From Diploptera punctata (lineage: Eukaryota > Arthropoda > Insecta > Blattodea > Blaberidae), in contig JASPKZ010003421.1 in the NCBI GenBank assembly GCA_030220185.1, positions 1,462,001 to 1,526,000 on the forward strand: DNA of 64,000 nucleotides. The letters run 5' to 3'. Every line of letters starts with the position of its first letter. The first letter of the stretch is position 1. Both the position numbers and the translations under genes were made by a program. The notes beneath the pieces are model-generated. The model saw nothing but the letters and a program-made list of their open reading frames with translations, had not been told where the DNA came from and ran no database searches. This document shows, in pieces, positions 1-10,014 of the stretch.

Positions 1-190
1 CCTTGCCTAAACCTCACCGGAATAATTAATTGTTGAAAATCTCCATTAATTGATTTTATTTTGATAATTTTTATTTTATTTTGTAATCTTGGAACGTATC
101 CCCTATATACACATACAAATTACCATTCGCGGTGTGTGTATTTGCGGCATTTTTGCGGAACACACCTCCGCGAATAAGGAACTTTTACTG
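1..190 (+). mobile_element. Tigger/pogo-like element, terminal part cut by window edge
   Basis: The right end reads ...CGCGAATAAGGAACTTTTACTG followed by TA (191-192). It is the reverse complement of the left terminus of the complete copy at 11000-11860, and homology runs from there to base 1. The rest of the element lies left of the window. No coding sequence remains in this piece. Confidence 0.75.
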
Positions 191-214
191 TATAGCAGAG
201 AGGAGTTGTTCTTC

Positions 215-216
<2 letters not shown>

Positions 217-248
<32 letters not shown>
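217..248. repeat. (TA)n microsatellite
   Basis: An uninterrupted run of alternating T and A just beyond the Tigger end. Confidence 0.9.
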
Positions 249-253
<5 letters not shown>

Positions 254-317
254 GTTTTAATTTTAATTGTCATTAATTTTATTGTTTTATTATAACTTAC
301 TTTCATTATTGTTAAAT

Positions 318-366
318 TTGACCAAATAAGGTCCATGGCTTTAACTCCATGAAGCTAAATAAATAT
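318..366 (+). mobile_element. LINE 3'-end remnant with decayed hairpin
   Basis: The stretch AAGGTCCATGGCTTTAACTCCA followed by gaagctaaataaat matches the 3' hairpin region of the LINE copies at 18386-18438 and 21388-21440. The outer stem is partly lost. No coding part is attached. Confidence 0.45.
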
Positions 367-439
367 AAAAAAGTATTTAAAAATAAATAAGAGGTAGCAC
401 TTAGGTGTGTCGTGCCACAATTACTTTTTTTTTTCTAAT

Positions 440-691
440 TGCCAAGAGTTGAATTCAAATATCTAGGAACAATAATTATACACAGGAATGAGGTGCACAA
501 ACAAATTAAACATAGGCTCAACTTTATAAAAACATATTATTTTGCATAACAGGGACTATTTTAATCCCAACTTCTCTCAAAAAAAACTTTAATATTAAGT
601 CTTGATAATGGTAGCGTCGCTACTGAAACGCGTTGACTCTTTTAACTTTTTAAATTGGTGAATTGAGTTTTTTATTAACTTCGTATAATTT

Positions 692-761
<70 letters not shown>

Positions 762-1202
762 TCATTTTTTCAGTTATATTTTATGGATATAAAATATGTT
801 ATTTTACATTAAGGGAAGAGAAAAGATTACGACTATTTGTGAGAATAAAGTTCTAAGATTTTTTTAACCAAAGCGAGACGAACAGACAGGTGAATGGCAA
901 AAACAGTGAGCTACAGGACCTTTATAGGAAGCCAAATATAATAATAGCAGTTAAGTGTAGTAGACTGCGATAGCCAGGACATATGGCATGAAGTGCATGG
1001 AAACTTATTGTAGAAAAACCGAGAGATATCGCGGTAGGTAGGTCAAGGAATAGATGGGGGAATAATTTTAGACCTAACCATGATATGAGTGAAGTGAATT
1101 ATGCAGAATGTGACTGAAGAACATTAGCTCAAAATAGGGATGTATTCAAAGCTTATGTGTGTTCCGCCATGAACCTCCGAGTTCGATTGTGGCAGAGAGT
1201 TA
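440..1202 (+). pseudogene. RTE-clade LINE, decayed C-terminal part and 3' end
   Basis: Two homologous pieces (about 446-598 and 826-1202) match the RT C-terminal region and 3' tail of the RTE copies at 46165-46477 and 48770-50114. The first piece reads as EFKYLGTII with frame damage; the second covers the arginine-rich C-terminus, ending in the shared tail gagagttagttatt. Between them lie unrelated AT-rich sequence and a microsatellite. Stops and indels in all frames make this a dead copy. The hAT-type element at 1211 inserted right at its tail. Confidence 0.65.
695..757. repeat. Compound (CA)n(TA)n microsatellite
   Basis: A run of CA repeats passes directly into TA repeats. It separates the two pieces of the RTE fragment. 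Confidence 0.95.
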
Positions 1203-1210
1203 GTTATTAT

Positions 1211-2062
1211 TAAGGCAAGGATTTTAATGCACAATAAAATACAGAATAATGCATTATAAAAATGCAATAATGCACTAACAATTACAAAAAATGCTCTAAA
1301 TTAAAAAACAATGCAATATGATTTTTTATAAAATTCACATTTGCTAGTAAATATAAGGTGTTCACTTTGTATAGTCATGCATTCCAATGCACGACAAACA
1401 ACTGCTGTAGATTGTCGAAGGTGAAATATGTTTGATTGACTCTTAATAATGAATAAATACATCGAGAAATTCCTTTCCAGTTCTAGAAATACTAACGGTG
1501 AATATTCAAAATAAACTATATCACTGGATTGTAAGTTCTACATTATAATTTTCACCTCGCCGAACATCAGCTATTGATGACAGCATATCAAATTTTTTAT
1601 TTTTATTCAAAATCTTTATCATTTTCTTCCCCACTCAATTCTTCTAGATAATTTATTACAGTTTTCACTAGGTGCCTTTGTTCCACCTAATTGAACTCCT
1701 ATTTCTAAAAAAAAGTACTAGGTTCAGTTAGTTGGAATGTGGAGAGGATACCTCTTCATAAAATGTAAGTTCAAGTTATTTTATATTGGTAGAAACAGTA
1801 AAAGTAAATTATGTTTAAGAAATGCCCATTTCCTCGCAAAAATGCACAAAATTGCCAAAACGTACCTTTGAGTGGTTGAAATAAGCACTAATATGCTAGA
1901 AATCCACAAAAATGCAATATGCCAAAAAAAATTGACAAAAATGTAAATAAATGCAACCACAAATTTTCCTGTTCGAGATCCTTTTGCGCCAAAAAGCATT
2001 TATATATAACTAAGCATTGTATAGTTCTAATAGTAAAAAATTCATATGCACCAAAATCCCTA
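1211..2062. mobile_element. Non-autonomous hAT-type element with 8-bp target duplication
   Basis: An identical 8-bp direct repeat, GTTATTAT, flanks the element at 1203-1210 and 2063-2070. The left end reads TAAGGCAAGGATTTTAATGCA-like and the right end, reversed, TAGGGATTTTGGTGCA, so the termini are related but the left has a ~5-bp insertion. Inside there are many short AATGCA/TGCATT subterminal motifs and no transposase-like frame. hAT elements make 8-bp duplications and often start TAGGG; the superfamily call is inference from those two facts. Confidence 0.6.
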
Positions 2063-2070
2063 GTTATTAT

Positions 2071-2880
2071 TAACCAAGATTTACTGCGTTATACTAACTC
2101 ATTTTTCTAAAACGTTGCTTATGAAAATTGTAAAATCAGAATAACAATATTACGCTCGTTCCTATTGGTCTAGCGATTACCCTATCCCCTTCTCATTCGA
2201 AATTCACAATTTCATATCCGGCTGGATTAAATGGATTCTTGTGCTAAGATAAATGTCGGAGTGGTCCCCTAGAGTCCACCAGTAAATTACAACTTCCTGA
2301 AATATTTCCAAAATTCAAAATTCCGCACAGATCAGCTTAACATGAAGAGAGCCGTTTCTGGTTTGGCCAGCAGTCCTCCCGATCTTGTCCCTTTGGAGAT
2401 TGGCGGCGGCTGTGGCGGCTGCGGTTTTCCTCTTGGCAACCTAGGTGAACATCATCAACTTAGAACATCAATTACGACCAACGTTTCAAGGCTTGCTAAT
2501 GTCCGACCACTGGATCTTTGTCTCCTAATCTACGGCTAGTTGCGACTAGCGGCAGAATTATCACTCAAACAACGACGAATAAATATCAATGGGCTGAAAA
2601 GGGCATAGTAAGTCCCTAAAACAGCTGGAAGGGACAGGCCACGGGCCCTGCATGTTAATTCGCTCGGCTGCCGAGTGTATACCAGGGACAAACTGAGTGT
2701 GCGCTCGACCGGTCGTAGGAGAACGTGTATGGGTACGTAAAAGAGGTCCTGCTCTTCCAACTCTGTCTAGTCTAGACTAATGGATTCTTAAAAGTGTGAA
2801 ATTCCTTCGGCACGTTAAATAATACTAAGCTATAACAATGTTAGTAACTGTAACACTCAAGGAATCGACTTAGACGATAG
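2071..2880. other. Unassigned stretch with a GC-rich block and a tRNA-like fragment
   Basis: Around 2160-2260 a tRNA-like pattern (TGGTCTAGCGATTA, then TTCGAAATTC about 30 bases on) suggests a decayed SINE head. From about 2340 to 2760 composition becomes GC-rich compared with its surroundings, including a GGCGGC-rich patch. A 65-codon plus-strand frame (2342-2539) and a 74-codon minus-strand frame (2536-2760) exist but match nothing I recognise. A host exon is possible but unsupported. Confidence 0.3.
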
Positions 2881-3850
2881 CCTATCCAGTCTCATATTTG
2901 GGATGTCCCGTGTTCAAACCTTGGTGGCGAGCAATCTGCGTGAGGATTTTTTTCCTATTTGGACGGCGTTATGTATCAACCGGTTTTTGCGCCATTATTT
3001 TAAACTTTAGCGACAAACTAACAATACTCAGTTATGCATCAACAATTTAAGAGCTGAAAAACTTGGCGCTTACCTGAATGATGCAAAACTTAGATTGTTA
3101 TTTGTTAAGATGTAATGTTATAGCTGTTTGTTGTAAAACATAGAATCTCTGATAAGACTGATGGCGTATACATTTTTCTTTAATAATAAGGCTATATTTA
3201 AAGATTTGGCGCTAAAAAATGCGTACACTTATTTCATGAGCCAGTGTAACAGATAGCATCAAAATCTCATTTTTTAAAATGGCCTTCGTCTTTAGATCCT
3301 AAAATAGAAGCAGAAAAAATAGTTGGTTTTATGAAAAAAATAGTATTCCGAAAAGAATTATTGCAAAAAAATATGTAGAAATGTTGATGTATCTGTATCT
3401 TCCTTTTCATCCAAATTCAAAAAATCTCCGACTAACCAGTAATAAGTTTTTCCAGTAGGATTAAAACGTTTATCAAAACTTTCTATTCATTTACAGCTTA
3501 GCCGATTGATGCATTACATCGTCCATTTTATCTCTGCCGTCAACGAACATTCTGGATATGAATTTAATTTTCAAGATCCATTATCAGCTTGTCACCATTT
3601 CACAATATGATGCAATATTTTGTACTTAATTTAAATCTGTGATCCTCTACACATAATAACATCGTACCCTACAACACGTTTATACCTGAAAGCATTAATA
3701 TTTATACTTAATAATAAATCATTTTCTTCCTTTCTTAACTTAGTTTAACCTCTACTTTTGTAAGTATTTTTACATGCTCCATGTTACCCGATCCTAATAG
3801 GGGCATGACTTGTCTGGGTTTTAAAGCATTTTAAACTCTTCATTACACAG
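2881..3850. other. AT-rich region, possible decayed SINE head at its left edge
   Basis: At 2881-2950 the sequence has GATAGCCTATCC followed by a box-B-like GTTCAAACC, as in the tRNA-derived SINEs. From about 3010 on I see nothing beyond AT-rich unique-looking sequence with short frames. Confidence 0.3.
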
Positions 3851-3854
3851 TACT

Positions 3855-4173
3855 ACTTTTTGACCACACGAGGACATGGAGGGCCTCTCTGGAAGAGTGA
3901 AAATCTCCAACCTCCGAGACAATCATCAACATTTAAGACAAGACATACAATTCACTCATACATACATACTAATCAAGACGTGTATGATAAGGATGATTGT
4001 GATGACCAGAAGTGTTCGGAAACTGTTATGTCCTTAACGTTTTTTGACACTTGTCGTACAGATGAGGAAAAATCTCGAGAAAATCTCACCCAGAAAATGT
4101 TCTTGATCGGTGATCTAATCCAGATCCACTACAACTGAGGCAACAACATTACCACTAATCACAGCAGTGGACT
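3855..4173 (-). mobile_element. SINE B-related element (variant B')
   Basis: Read on the minus strand, the head starts AGTCCACTGCTG and is followed by the conserved SINE B body (ctgggtgagattttct, then ctcatctgtacgacaagtgtcaaa) and a 3' part containing gaccacacgaggacatggag (plus-strand sense), which recurs inverted near 47880-47905. The box B is eroded. The 92-codon frame at 3860-4138 is a chance product of this SINE. Confidence 0.6.
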
Positions 4174-4340
4174 AAAAGAAAAACTCGTTTCTTTACAAAT
4201 ACTAGCATTTCATTTATCTTAAATTTTCAATTTTTTAAATAAATAAGAATTATTGTAATATGACCTATAAAATAAAAAGCACCTTTTTTGGTTTTGTTTT
4301 TCTTTTTGTTACTTTTTCATCTTTTTATTTCCTTTTTATC

Positions 4341-5007
4341 ATAAGTAATGCCACGAGTGATTTCCAAATTATCCTCCCGAAGTGAGGAGTGAATTTATCT
4401 AGATAGTTTGGAAATCAAGAGTGGTATTTGTTAGGACAATTTAACGAATAAAATTAAGCTGTTTACTCACAAATCATTATTTAAATATAGTTATTTTAAA
4501 ATATGTGTATATGTAATGTAAACGGCGATGTTTCAAAACAAATGAGAAACGTTATGTTTCATTTGTTCATCACTGTAACAAGATCATATTTATTGCCAAA
4601 TAGAATCGCAGTATTGTAAGAATGCACCCTAGTGGAGAAAAATGAAATACGCCATTACAGGTTATTAATTAATTTCTGATGTCCTATGATGTAAATATGT
4701 CAATTATATTTTTCTGTAACGTTAATTCCTTGGAAATGATACGTTCAAGAAAGTGCAAAAAACAGTAGTTTCTTTTTTTATGGTATAATCAATTGCTACG
4801 AATGTTTTTCTAGTATATCTCACAAGCAGAATCTGGTTACATTCTTCACTATATATATATACAATCTGGGAGCCACTTGATAAAATGAAAGCTATAAAAT
4901 GAAAGTGGAAAAATCGAGGTGAAAAACGACTGTGATTGGCTGTAAATCAAAATACATTGAAATATAATTGGCCATTGACTGCTATTTGGGGCATGAGTTA
5001 AATAGTC
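4341..5007 (+). repeat. R680 repeat, full-length copy
   Basis: Runs from ATAAGTAATGCCACGAGTGA to GCATGAGTTAAATAGTC. The same unit recurs at 12402, 27631, 32985, 35459, 37681, 54353 and 55031. Near its left end lies an imperfect palindrome (TGATTTCCAAATT ... AGTTTGGAAATCA) expanded here by an extra ~25 bases with a GAAGTGAGGAG core. No coding capacity. I cannot assign it to a known class. Confidence 0.75.
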
Positions 5008-5279
5008 ACGAAAATTGCATGTAAAAATCGTAAGCTTAATTGTAATTCAAGCTCATTCAACTGATTTGTTTCATTATTAACTTCATATTTCTAGTAAAAA
5101 TATAAAATTAATTGAGGATATAATTTCGAGTATTCCTATAGTTGCATGTAATATTCATTGAGGGTCGTGATGCGTGTTCCAGTCGTAAAAACAGATATGG
5201 GGTTAGTGGGCTGTCGAGCTGAAATGTTGCTTAAAACTTCCCTGCAATTTCCATTTTTACCCATACGTCGTATGTGCAT

Positions 5280-5309
5280 AATTCATGTTCACTGATTTGA
5301 GTGTGTGTG

Positions 5310-5357
<48 letters not shown>
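5280..5357. repeat. (GT)n(AT)n(AC)n microsatellite
   Basis: GTGTGTGTGT passes into a long AT run and then ACACACAC, giving a self-complementary dinucleotide tract. Confidence 0.9.
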
Positions 5358-5359
<2 letters not shown>

Positions 5360-5518
5360 TTCTTGAAAGGTAGTTAAATAGCACATAAATATAGACCGAG
5401 ATTTGATCATTGTCCTCCTGAAATGGTAGTCCTATTTTATTATTGGCGTTCGGTTACTAAATTGTTTTGGCATCAAAACATTCAGCAGAACTTTCTGCTT
5501 CTAATTCGTTATACACTA
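5360..5518 (+). repeat. Left arm of a long inverted repeat
   Basis: This arm (starting CTTGAAAGGTAGTTAAATAG) is the inverted counterpart of 6933-7086. Between the arms sit a DD41D mariner-like element (inserted at the inner end of this arm) and a SINE B. The arms share long blocks such as TTATTGGCGTTCGGTTACTA. Probably the ends of an older non-autonomous element. Confidence 0.65.
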
Positions 5519-5520
5519 TA

Positions 5521-6452
5521 CAGGCTGAAAATTATTTAAACCGACAAACTCTGGGAGGTTGTAGTGGACATCAAAACAAATGTTTTTCCCTAATGCCATT
5601 TTTTTCTATGAGGATTATTTAAACCGCTAGATGGCGTATCACGCTCTTCAGTTGTCTTGACTGCAACTGCTGTTGATAGTAGGAATTGTTTTGTCCACCA
5701 GTGTAGTAGTGTATCTGTTTACTAATGGAGCGATACACCTGGAGTGAATACAATGATATGTGTGGGCCGGTGTTGTTGGGGACTGTTTAATTGGGACATA
5801 TCTCCTACCTAGGCCATTAAATGGCAGGCACTATTACAATTTTCTCGCCAGAGCATTGCCAGAATTGCTGGAAGACGTCCCGCTCCCACAGGACAACACA
5901 TGTGGTTCCAACATGACGGGGCTCCGGCACATTTCAGTCGTCGTGAGCGTCGATTCTTGAACCAACGATTTTCAGAAAAGTTGATGCGCAGAGGTGGTTC
6001 TGTACTATGGTCTGCTCGATCCCCAGATATGACCCCTTTGGATTTTTTTTGTGGGGGAGACATGCGCAACCTTGTTTACCCAACTCCTGTTGCATCAGAA
6101 AAGGATCTGGTTGCCCGGATAGTAGTAGCAGCAGGAGCAATTAACGATACTCCTGGAGTTTCTGCCCGTGTTAGACAGAACATGATCCGCCGGTGTAACC
6201 TTTGTTTACATGTCAATGGATACATATTTGAACCTCTACTGTAATTTAAGTAATTGCGTTGTGTTAATGTGTTGTCTCTTGGTAATAAAAATTGCAGAAG
6301 TGTTTGTTGGTTTAATTAATTTACCGCTAGAGAAATCTTCCTCTACCGGTTTAAATAATCTTCATAGGAAAAAATGGCATTAGGGAAAAATATTTGTTTT
6401 GGTGTCCCGTACAACATCCCAGAGTTTGTCGGTTTAAATAATTTTCACCCTG
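5521..6452 (+). mobile_element. Mariner-superfamily DD41D (rosa-like) element, internally deleted
   Basis: Terminal inverted repeats of about 108 bp start CAGGCTGAAAATTATTTAAA on the left and, reversed, CAGGGTGAAAATTATTTAAA on the right, with only scattered mismatches. TA precedes the left end (5519-5520); the right flank is CA then TATA, so one duplicated TA has probably mutated. The element is 932 bp, too short for an intact transposase, and the inside is a damaged transposase gene (see next entry). Confidence 0.8.
5724..6244 (+). pseudogene. Mariner-superfamily transposase, deleted and frameshifted
   Basis: An ATG at 5724 begins MERYTWSEYNDM, as expected for this family's N-terminus, but the sequence then jumps to a C-terminal region (CLIGTYLLPRPLNG), so the DNA-binding domain and the first catalytic aspartate are missing. 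A frame change near 5890 leads into the 114-codon frame 5900-6244, with MWFQHDGAPAHF and RSPDMTPLDFF. By my count 41 residues separate the aspartates of HDGAP and PLDFF, the DD41D spacing described for rosa-like elements. The protein would cut and paste the element in the nucleus; this copy cannot. Confidence 0.75.
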
Positions 6453-6466
6453 CATATATATACATG

Positions 6467-6822
6467 TCCACCGCTGTGGTCTCGAGGTAGCGTGCTGCCT
6501 TGTCACGCAGCGGGCCCGGGTTCGATCCCCGGTCGGGACAGTTTTTCTGGGTGAGGTTTTTATCGGGGTTTTTCCTCACCTGTAAGACAAATGTCAGGAA
6601 AACTTTAAGGCCCAAACGGTCCCCGAAATCATATGGCCATCATCCTTATCATTATGATTATCATCCCTACCATTATCATTATCATCATCATCCTTCACCG
6701 GTGTGGAAAGCAACGGGAAGCTACCACACCTACACAATTCCATAGTAAAGCTGCAAATATAGCATGGAAATGCTATGATTGCAGTGAAGGACCTGCCTTT
6801 GGGCAGAATTACTATGGATGGA
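6467..6822 (+). mobile_element. SINE B (tRNA-derived)
   Basis: The head has box-A-like GTGGTCTCGAGGTAGCGTG and box B GGGTTCGATCCCC at tRNA spacing, followed by a tRNA-unrelated body (GGTGAGGTTTTTATCGGGG; GTAAGACAAATGTC) and a CAT/TCA-rich 3' part ending TTACTATGGATGG. Similar ATATATACA(T) strings lie on both sides (6456 and 6825), a possible target duplication. Other copies: 21001 (-), 32590 (-), 47252 (+). Transcription would be by RNA polymerase III. Confidence 0.85.
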
Positions 6823-6825
6823 TAT

Positions 6826-6853
6826 ATATACACATATATATATATATATATAT
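6826..6853. repeat. (TA)n microsatellite
   Basis: TATATATACACATATATATATATATATAT directly after the SINE B 3' end. Confidence 0.85.
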
Positions 6854-6932
6854 GCTAAAAAGTTGTATACAGGGAGACAAAACTTCGACAAATGTATTAA
6901 TGTTTTCATACATATGCCATATATACGGTTGT

Positions 6933-7086
6933 ATTACGAATTAGAAGCAAAAAGGTCTCCTTATTTTTAATACCAAAACAATTTAGTAACCGAACGCCAA
7001 TAATAAAATACGACTGCCACATTCAGGAGGACCATGATCAAATCTCGTTCTATATTTATGTGCTATTTAACACCCTTTTAAGAATT
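6933..7086 (-). repeat. Right arm of a long inverted repeat
   Basis: Reverse complement of 5360-5518, ending GTGCTATTTAACACCC. See the left-arm entry for the nested contents. The region from here to about 7435 holds only AT-rich sequence without recognisable features. Confidence 0.65.
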
Positions 7087-7437
7087 TTCCATAATCGATA
7101 AAGGAATGTCCCTTGTCTTTGTTTTGAATGTATGCTTTGTTTTTACGAAGTGACTTGGGAATAGAAATCGCCACACACCGTTGAAGTCTCTCAATGTACG
7201 TGTCCATATTTTATATTTAGTTCAGAAATGATTTTGTATTCCATAAGAAATGGTAATATTTCTCCTGTTAAAAATTGTATTGTGATCACGAACATTCCAT
7301 AAACATTTTTCAAACAAAACATATGAATTATGAGAAAAATATTAACAGAATTAGAATTACAGACAATAATATTCAAACTCTGCAAAACTAGTAGTCTACA
7401 TATTTCAAATGGTATTACAAATAATTATTTAAATAAT

Positions 7438-7730
7438 TTAATAAGCCAAAAGCAACTAAACAAGAAATTGGTATAAATATAGAATGGGAGAATGTAAGAG
7501 ATACTATTAAAAATTTTCACCATCAGAGAGCAATTTTTTTAAAGATGCAAAATAAGAAATAGTATGATTAAGAATGTACTGGCACATTAAAGAAAAGAAA
7601 GTTAGCACCCAATGATATAAATTAGAACAATTGGGTAACATCAGACGGGAAACCACTAGGTTGTAATGAGCAAACGGAGTATTTGAGAGAGAAGATTAAT
7701 GATCTCGAAATGAACTCAAGGAAATAAATC
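7438..7730 (+). pseudogene. RTE-clade LINE, middle part
   Basis: Conceptual reading gives linker-region features of the RTE protein between EN and RT (NKKLGINIEWENVR, then NWVTSDGKPLG), with stops. It breaks at a SINE A head at 7731. The piece starting at 10021 continues with sequence expected next in the protein (RLRNYFNQLLN), so both may be one element split by later insertions. Confidence 0.55.
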
Positions 7731-8120
7731 AGCCGCGGTGGACTAGTGGTTATGCTCCTTGCCTCTGGTCCCGAGGGTCGCGGGTTCAAACCCGGCCGGG
7801 GTCGATGGATTTTTTAGAATGGAAAAACCAAGGAGCAAGTCCTCCGGGAAGGACGTTAAGCCGTGGGTCCCGAGTCTGAAGATTTTCAGGCTCGTAAAAG
7901 ATCCTTAAGCCTGAATGAAAAGGCCTCTAAGCAAAATTTGCCGAATTTTCCCGTCCTAGTATTACCTTGGTTTCCTACATGTCAGTATGAGGTGGAACGC
8001 TGACCACGGACCACTCAAATGACATCTATACGAAAACAAGTGTAACTAAATTAGTATGGTTCAAATTCTTCCCTGTAGGGGGAGAGCGCCTAAATCTCTG
8101 TTAAGGCAAACATGGGCTTA
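7731..8120 (+). mobile_element. SINE A (tRNA-derived)
   Basis: Head CCGCGGTGGACTAGTGGTTA holds box A and CGGGTTCAAACCC holds box B. The body contains GTCTGAAGATTTTCAGGCTC and the 3' region CTATACGAAAACAAGTGTAA, ending ACATGGGCTTACAAG. The same ~400-bp unit is at 15262 and 19955 (+), with shortened copies at 9795 and 53095 (-). It sits inside a decayed RTE copy. Confidence 0.9.
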
Positions 8121-8195
8121 CAAGATACAAGAAGAAAAGAAGAACATAAAGAATTATATCAGGGAATTAGTACAGACAGAAAATAATTTCATATT

Positions 8196-8200
<5 letters not shown>

Positions 8201-8268
<68 letters not shown>

Positions 8269-8271
8269 GCT
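8201..8271. repeat. (TA)n then (TAA)n microsatellite, LINE tail
   Basis: The TAA part is the (ATT)n tail of the minus-strand LINE that follows. The TA run has probably grown from it. Confidence 0.9.
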
Positions 8272-8367
8272 TTATTTTACCTGGCAGAGTTAAGGCCTTA
8301 AGGCCTTGTCTACCACTCAACCAGGTTTAGAAAAATACAAACAAAAAAATAGTCTTAAATCTAAATT

Positions 8368-8414
<47 letters not shown>

Positions 8415-9550
8415 CAAACGATTACAAGTTATGAATACAATACAATTAATATTTATAATGTATTTTGATTTACTCTAAATTTAACGAATTAATATATAAT
8501 ATGTACAATATATATATATAAAAAACAGGAAAGATTAATGACATAGTATAAAATTAAATAAATAGAGAAAAATTAATTATTAGACAACAGGTAACTGTAT
8601 AAGCGTGACTTAAAGGTACCAAGTGTGCGGCAACCCCTGATATCTTGAGGAAGGAGATTCCAGGAGCGGGCAGAGGCTACTGTGAAGGAAGTAGAATAGG
8701 AGGAAGTGCTATGAAGAGGAATTGTTAGCAGACTGCTATCTTGTGATCTAGTGTCAATATTGTGGTAAGAGGATAACTTCTCAAATCTAGACGCCAGGTA
8801 AGTAGGGATGTAGGAATTCAGAAGCTTGAAAAGTAGTGAAAGAGAGTGCAATTTACGTCTGTCAGTAAGACGGAGCCAAGAGAGGTTATTAAAGTGTTCG
8901 GAAATATGGTCATAACGGCTGACATTGAAAATGAATCGAACGCAAGCATTATGAACACGCTGCAGTCTCTGCGACAAGTCATAGTTTAGATCATTATATA
9001 TAATGTCACAATAATCGAAGTGTGGTAACACAAGATTCTGCACAAGGATTTGTTTTAACGAAACTGGGAGAAAATTCTTTAAACGTCTAAGATAATGTAA
9101 GATGGAGAAAGTCTTTTTACATATGTGTTTCACTTGTGTTTGCCAGGTTAAATTTGCGTCTAGATGTAGTCCAAGATCTATTACTGAAGAAGAATAAGGG
9201 ATAATTATATTATTTATAGTAATGTTTGGAAGTGTAGATATGTCAAAGGTTGTAAGCAGTCTTTGTTGTCCCATTAGAATTACTTGTGACTTGTTAGGAT
9301 TTAGATTTAGACCGATACTTGAAGACCAGTTAAAGATGGATATGAGATCGTCATTCATTTTTGTCAAGCTGTTATAGAGAGAATGAGGAGGTGAATGTAG
9401 GTAAATTTGGAGATCATCAGCGTAGAGGTGATAACGGCAGTGCTTTAGTACAGTTGGCAAGTCATTTATGTAGATTGAGAAAAGAAGAGGTCCAAGAACA
9501 CTGCCCTGGGGGACTCCAGCCGGCACGTTGCGCCAAGACGAAGATCTAGA
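8227..9550 (-). mobile_element. 5'-truncated LINE with RT C-terminal half and 3' hairpin
   Basis: On the minus strand the order is RT C-terminal half (9526-8573), an AT-rich 3' UTR, a hairpin at about 8283-8327 (CCTGG...GAGT...AAGGCC TTAA GGCCTT A ACTC TG CCAGG) and an (ATT)n tail. 5' truncation is normal for target-primed reverse transcription. A (TA)n run at 8367-8411 interrupts the 3' UTR. The copy at 17050-18440 belongs to the same family. Confidence 0.8.
8573..9526 (-). CDS. LINE reverse transcriptase, C-terminal half (317 codons open)
   Basis: The reading frame starts within RT at GVPQGSVLGPLL (residues 4-15), followed by the catalytic YADD (35-38), NPNKSQVILMG, the thumb region and a C-terminal part with RLQRVHNACVRFIF and RSWNLLPQDIR. 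All 317 codons are open, so the copy is fairly young, but the N-terminal RT part and any endonuclease are absent and the apparent start is only where the insertion begins. In family members the protein copies LINE RNA into DNA at the target site. Clade assignment (CR1/Jockey-related group) is tentative. Confidence 0.8.
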   Translation of the reverse strand: MPAGVPQGSVLGPLLFSIYINDLPTVLKHCRYHLYADDLQIYLHSPPHSLYNSLTKMNDDLISIFNWSSSIGLNLNPNKSQVILMGQQRLLTTFDISTLPNITINNIIIPYSSSVIDLGLHLDANLTWQTQVKHICKKTFSILHYLRRLKNFLPVSLKQILVQNLVLPHFDYCDIIYNDLNYDLSQRLQRVHNACVRFIFNVSRYDHISEHFNNLSWLRLTDRRKLHSLSLLFKLLNSYIPTYLASRFEKLSSYHNIDTRSQDSSLLTIPLHSTSSYSTSFTVASARSWNLLPQDIRGCRTLGTFKSRLYSYLLSNN

Positions 9551-9790
9551 GTTTAATGAAACGTATATATATATAAAATTACGAATGAAAATGGGGATAT
9601 GACTACAGAGTATATTGGACTAGTCTATACCGATAGGCCTACATCACTACGTAAATTCACGGGTGCTTCCTAGTGAGAGTTTCTTAACATTTCTAATTAA
9701 GTTACGCTTATTTCCCTATACATTTTAGTGAGTGTCTTATGGTTAACATATCGCCTTAAACAGATAGGATATCTAGTAGGTAACTAAGGT
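9551..9790. other. Unassigned AT-rich stretch
   Basis: Nothing recognisable between the LINE 5' truncation point and the SINE A at 9795. Confidence 0.4.
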
Positions 9791-9794
9791 ATTA

Positions 9795-10014
9795 CTTTGG
9801 TGGGAAAGGTTGATTAAATTTCACTCAGATACACTAATTTTGGCTTGAGGTTTTTTACAAGCCCGAAATCTTCAGATTCGGGATTCATGACTTAAATTCC
9901 CCACCGAAGTTCTTGTCCTTGGAATTTTACATTGTAATGAAGCCATCGGTCCCGGTTGAGTTTGAACCCGCAATCCTCGGAACCAGAGGCAAGAAACTTA
10001 ACATCTAGATCACC
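9795..10014 (-). mobile_element. SINE A, 3'-shortened, inverted
   Basis: Minus-strand reading gives the eroded SINE A head (box B as GGGTTCAAACTC) and the middle region with gaagatttcgggctt, ending after the attaaacc motif. Its 3' third is missing. Confidence 0.7.

Noticed and set aside
2342..2539. GC-rich 65-codon frame as a host exon
   Set aside because: No recognisable motif, no convincing splice or promoter context; kept only as an unassigned region.
3860..4138. 92-codon protein-coding frame
   Set aside because: It lies within an inverted SINE B' copy and corresponds to non-coding SINE sequence.
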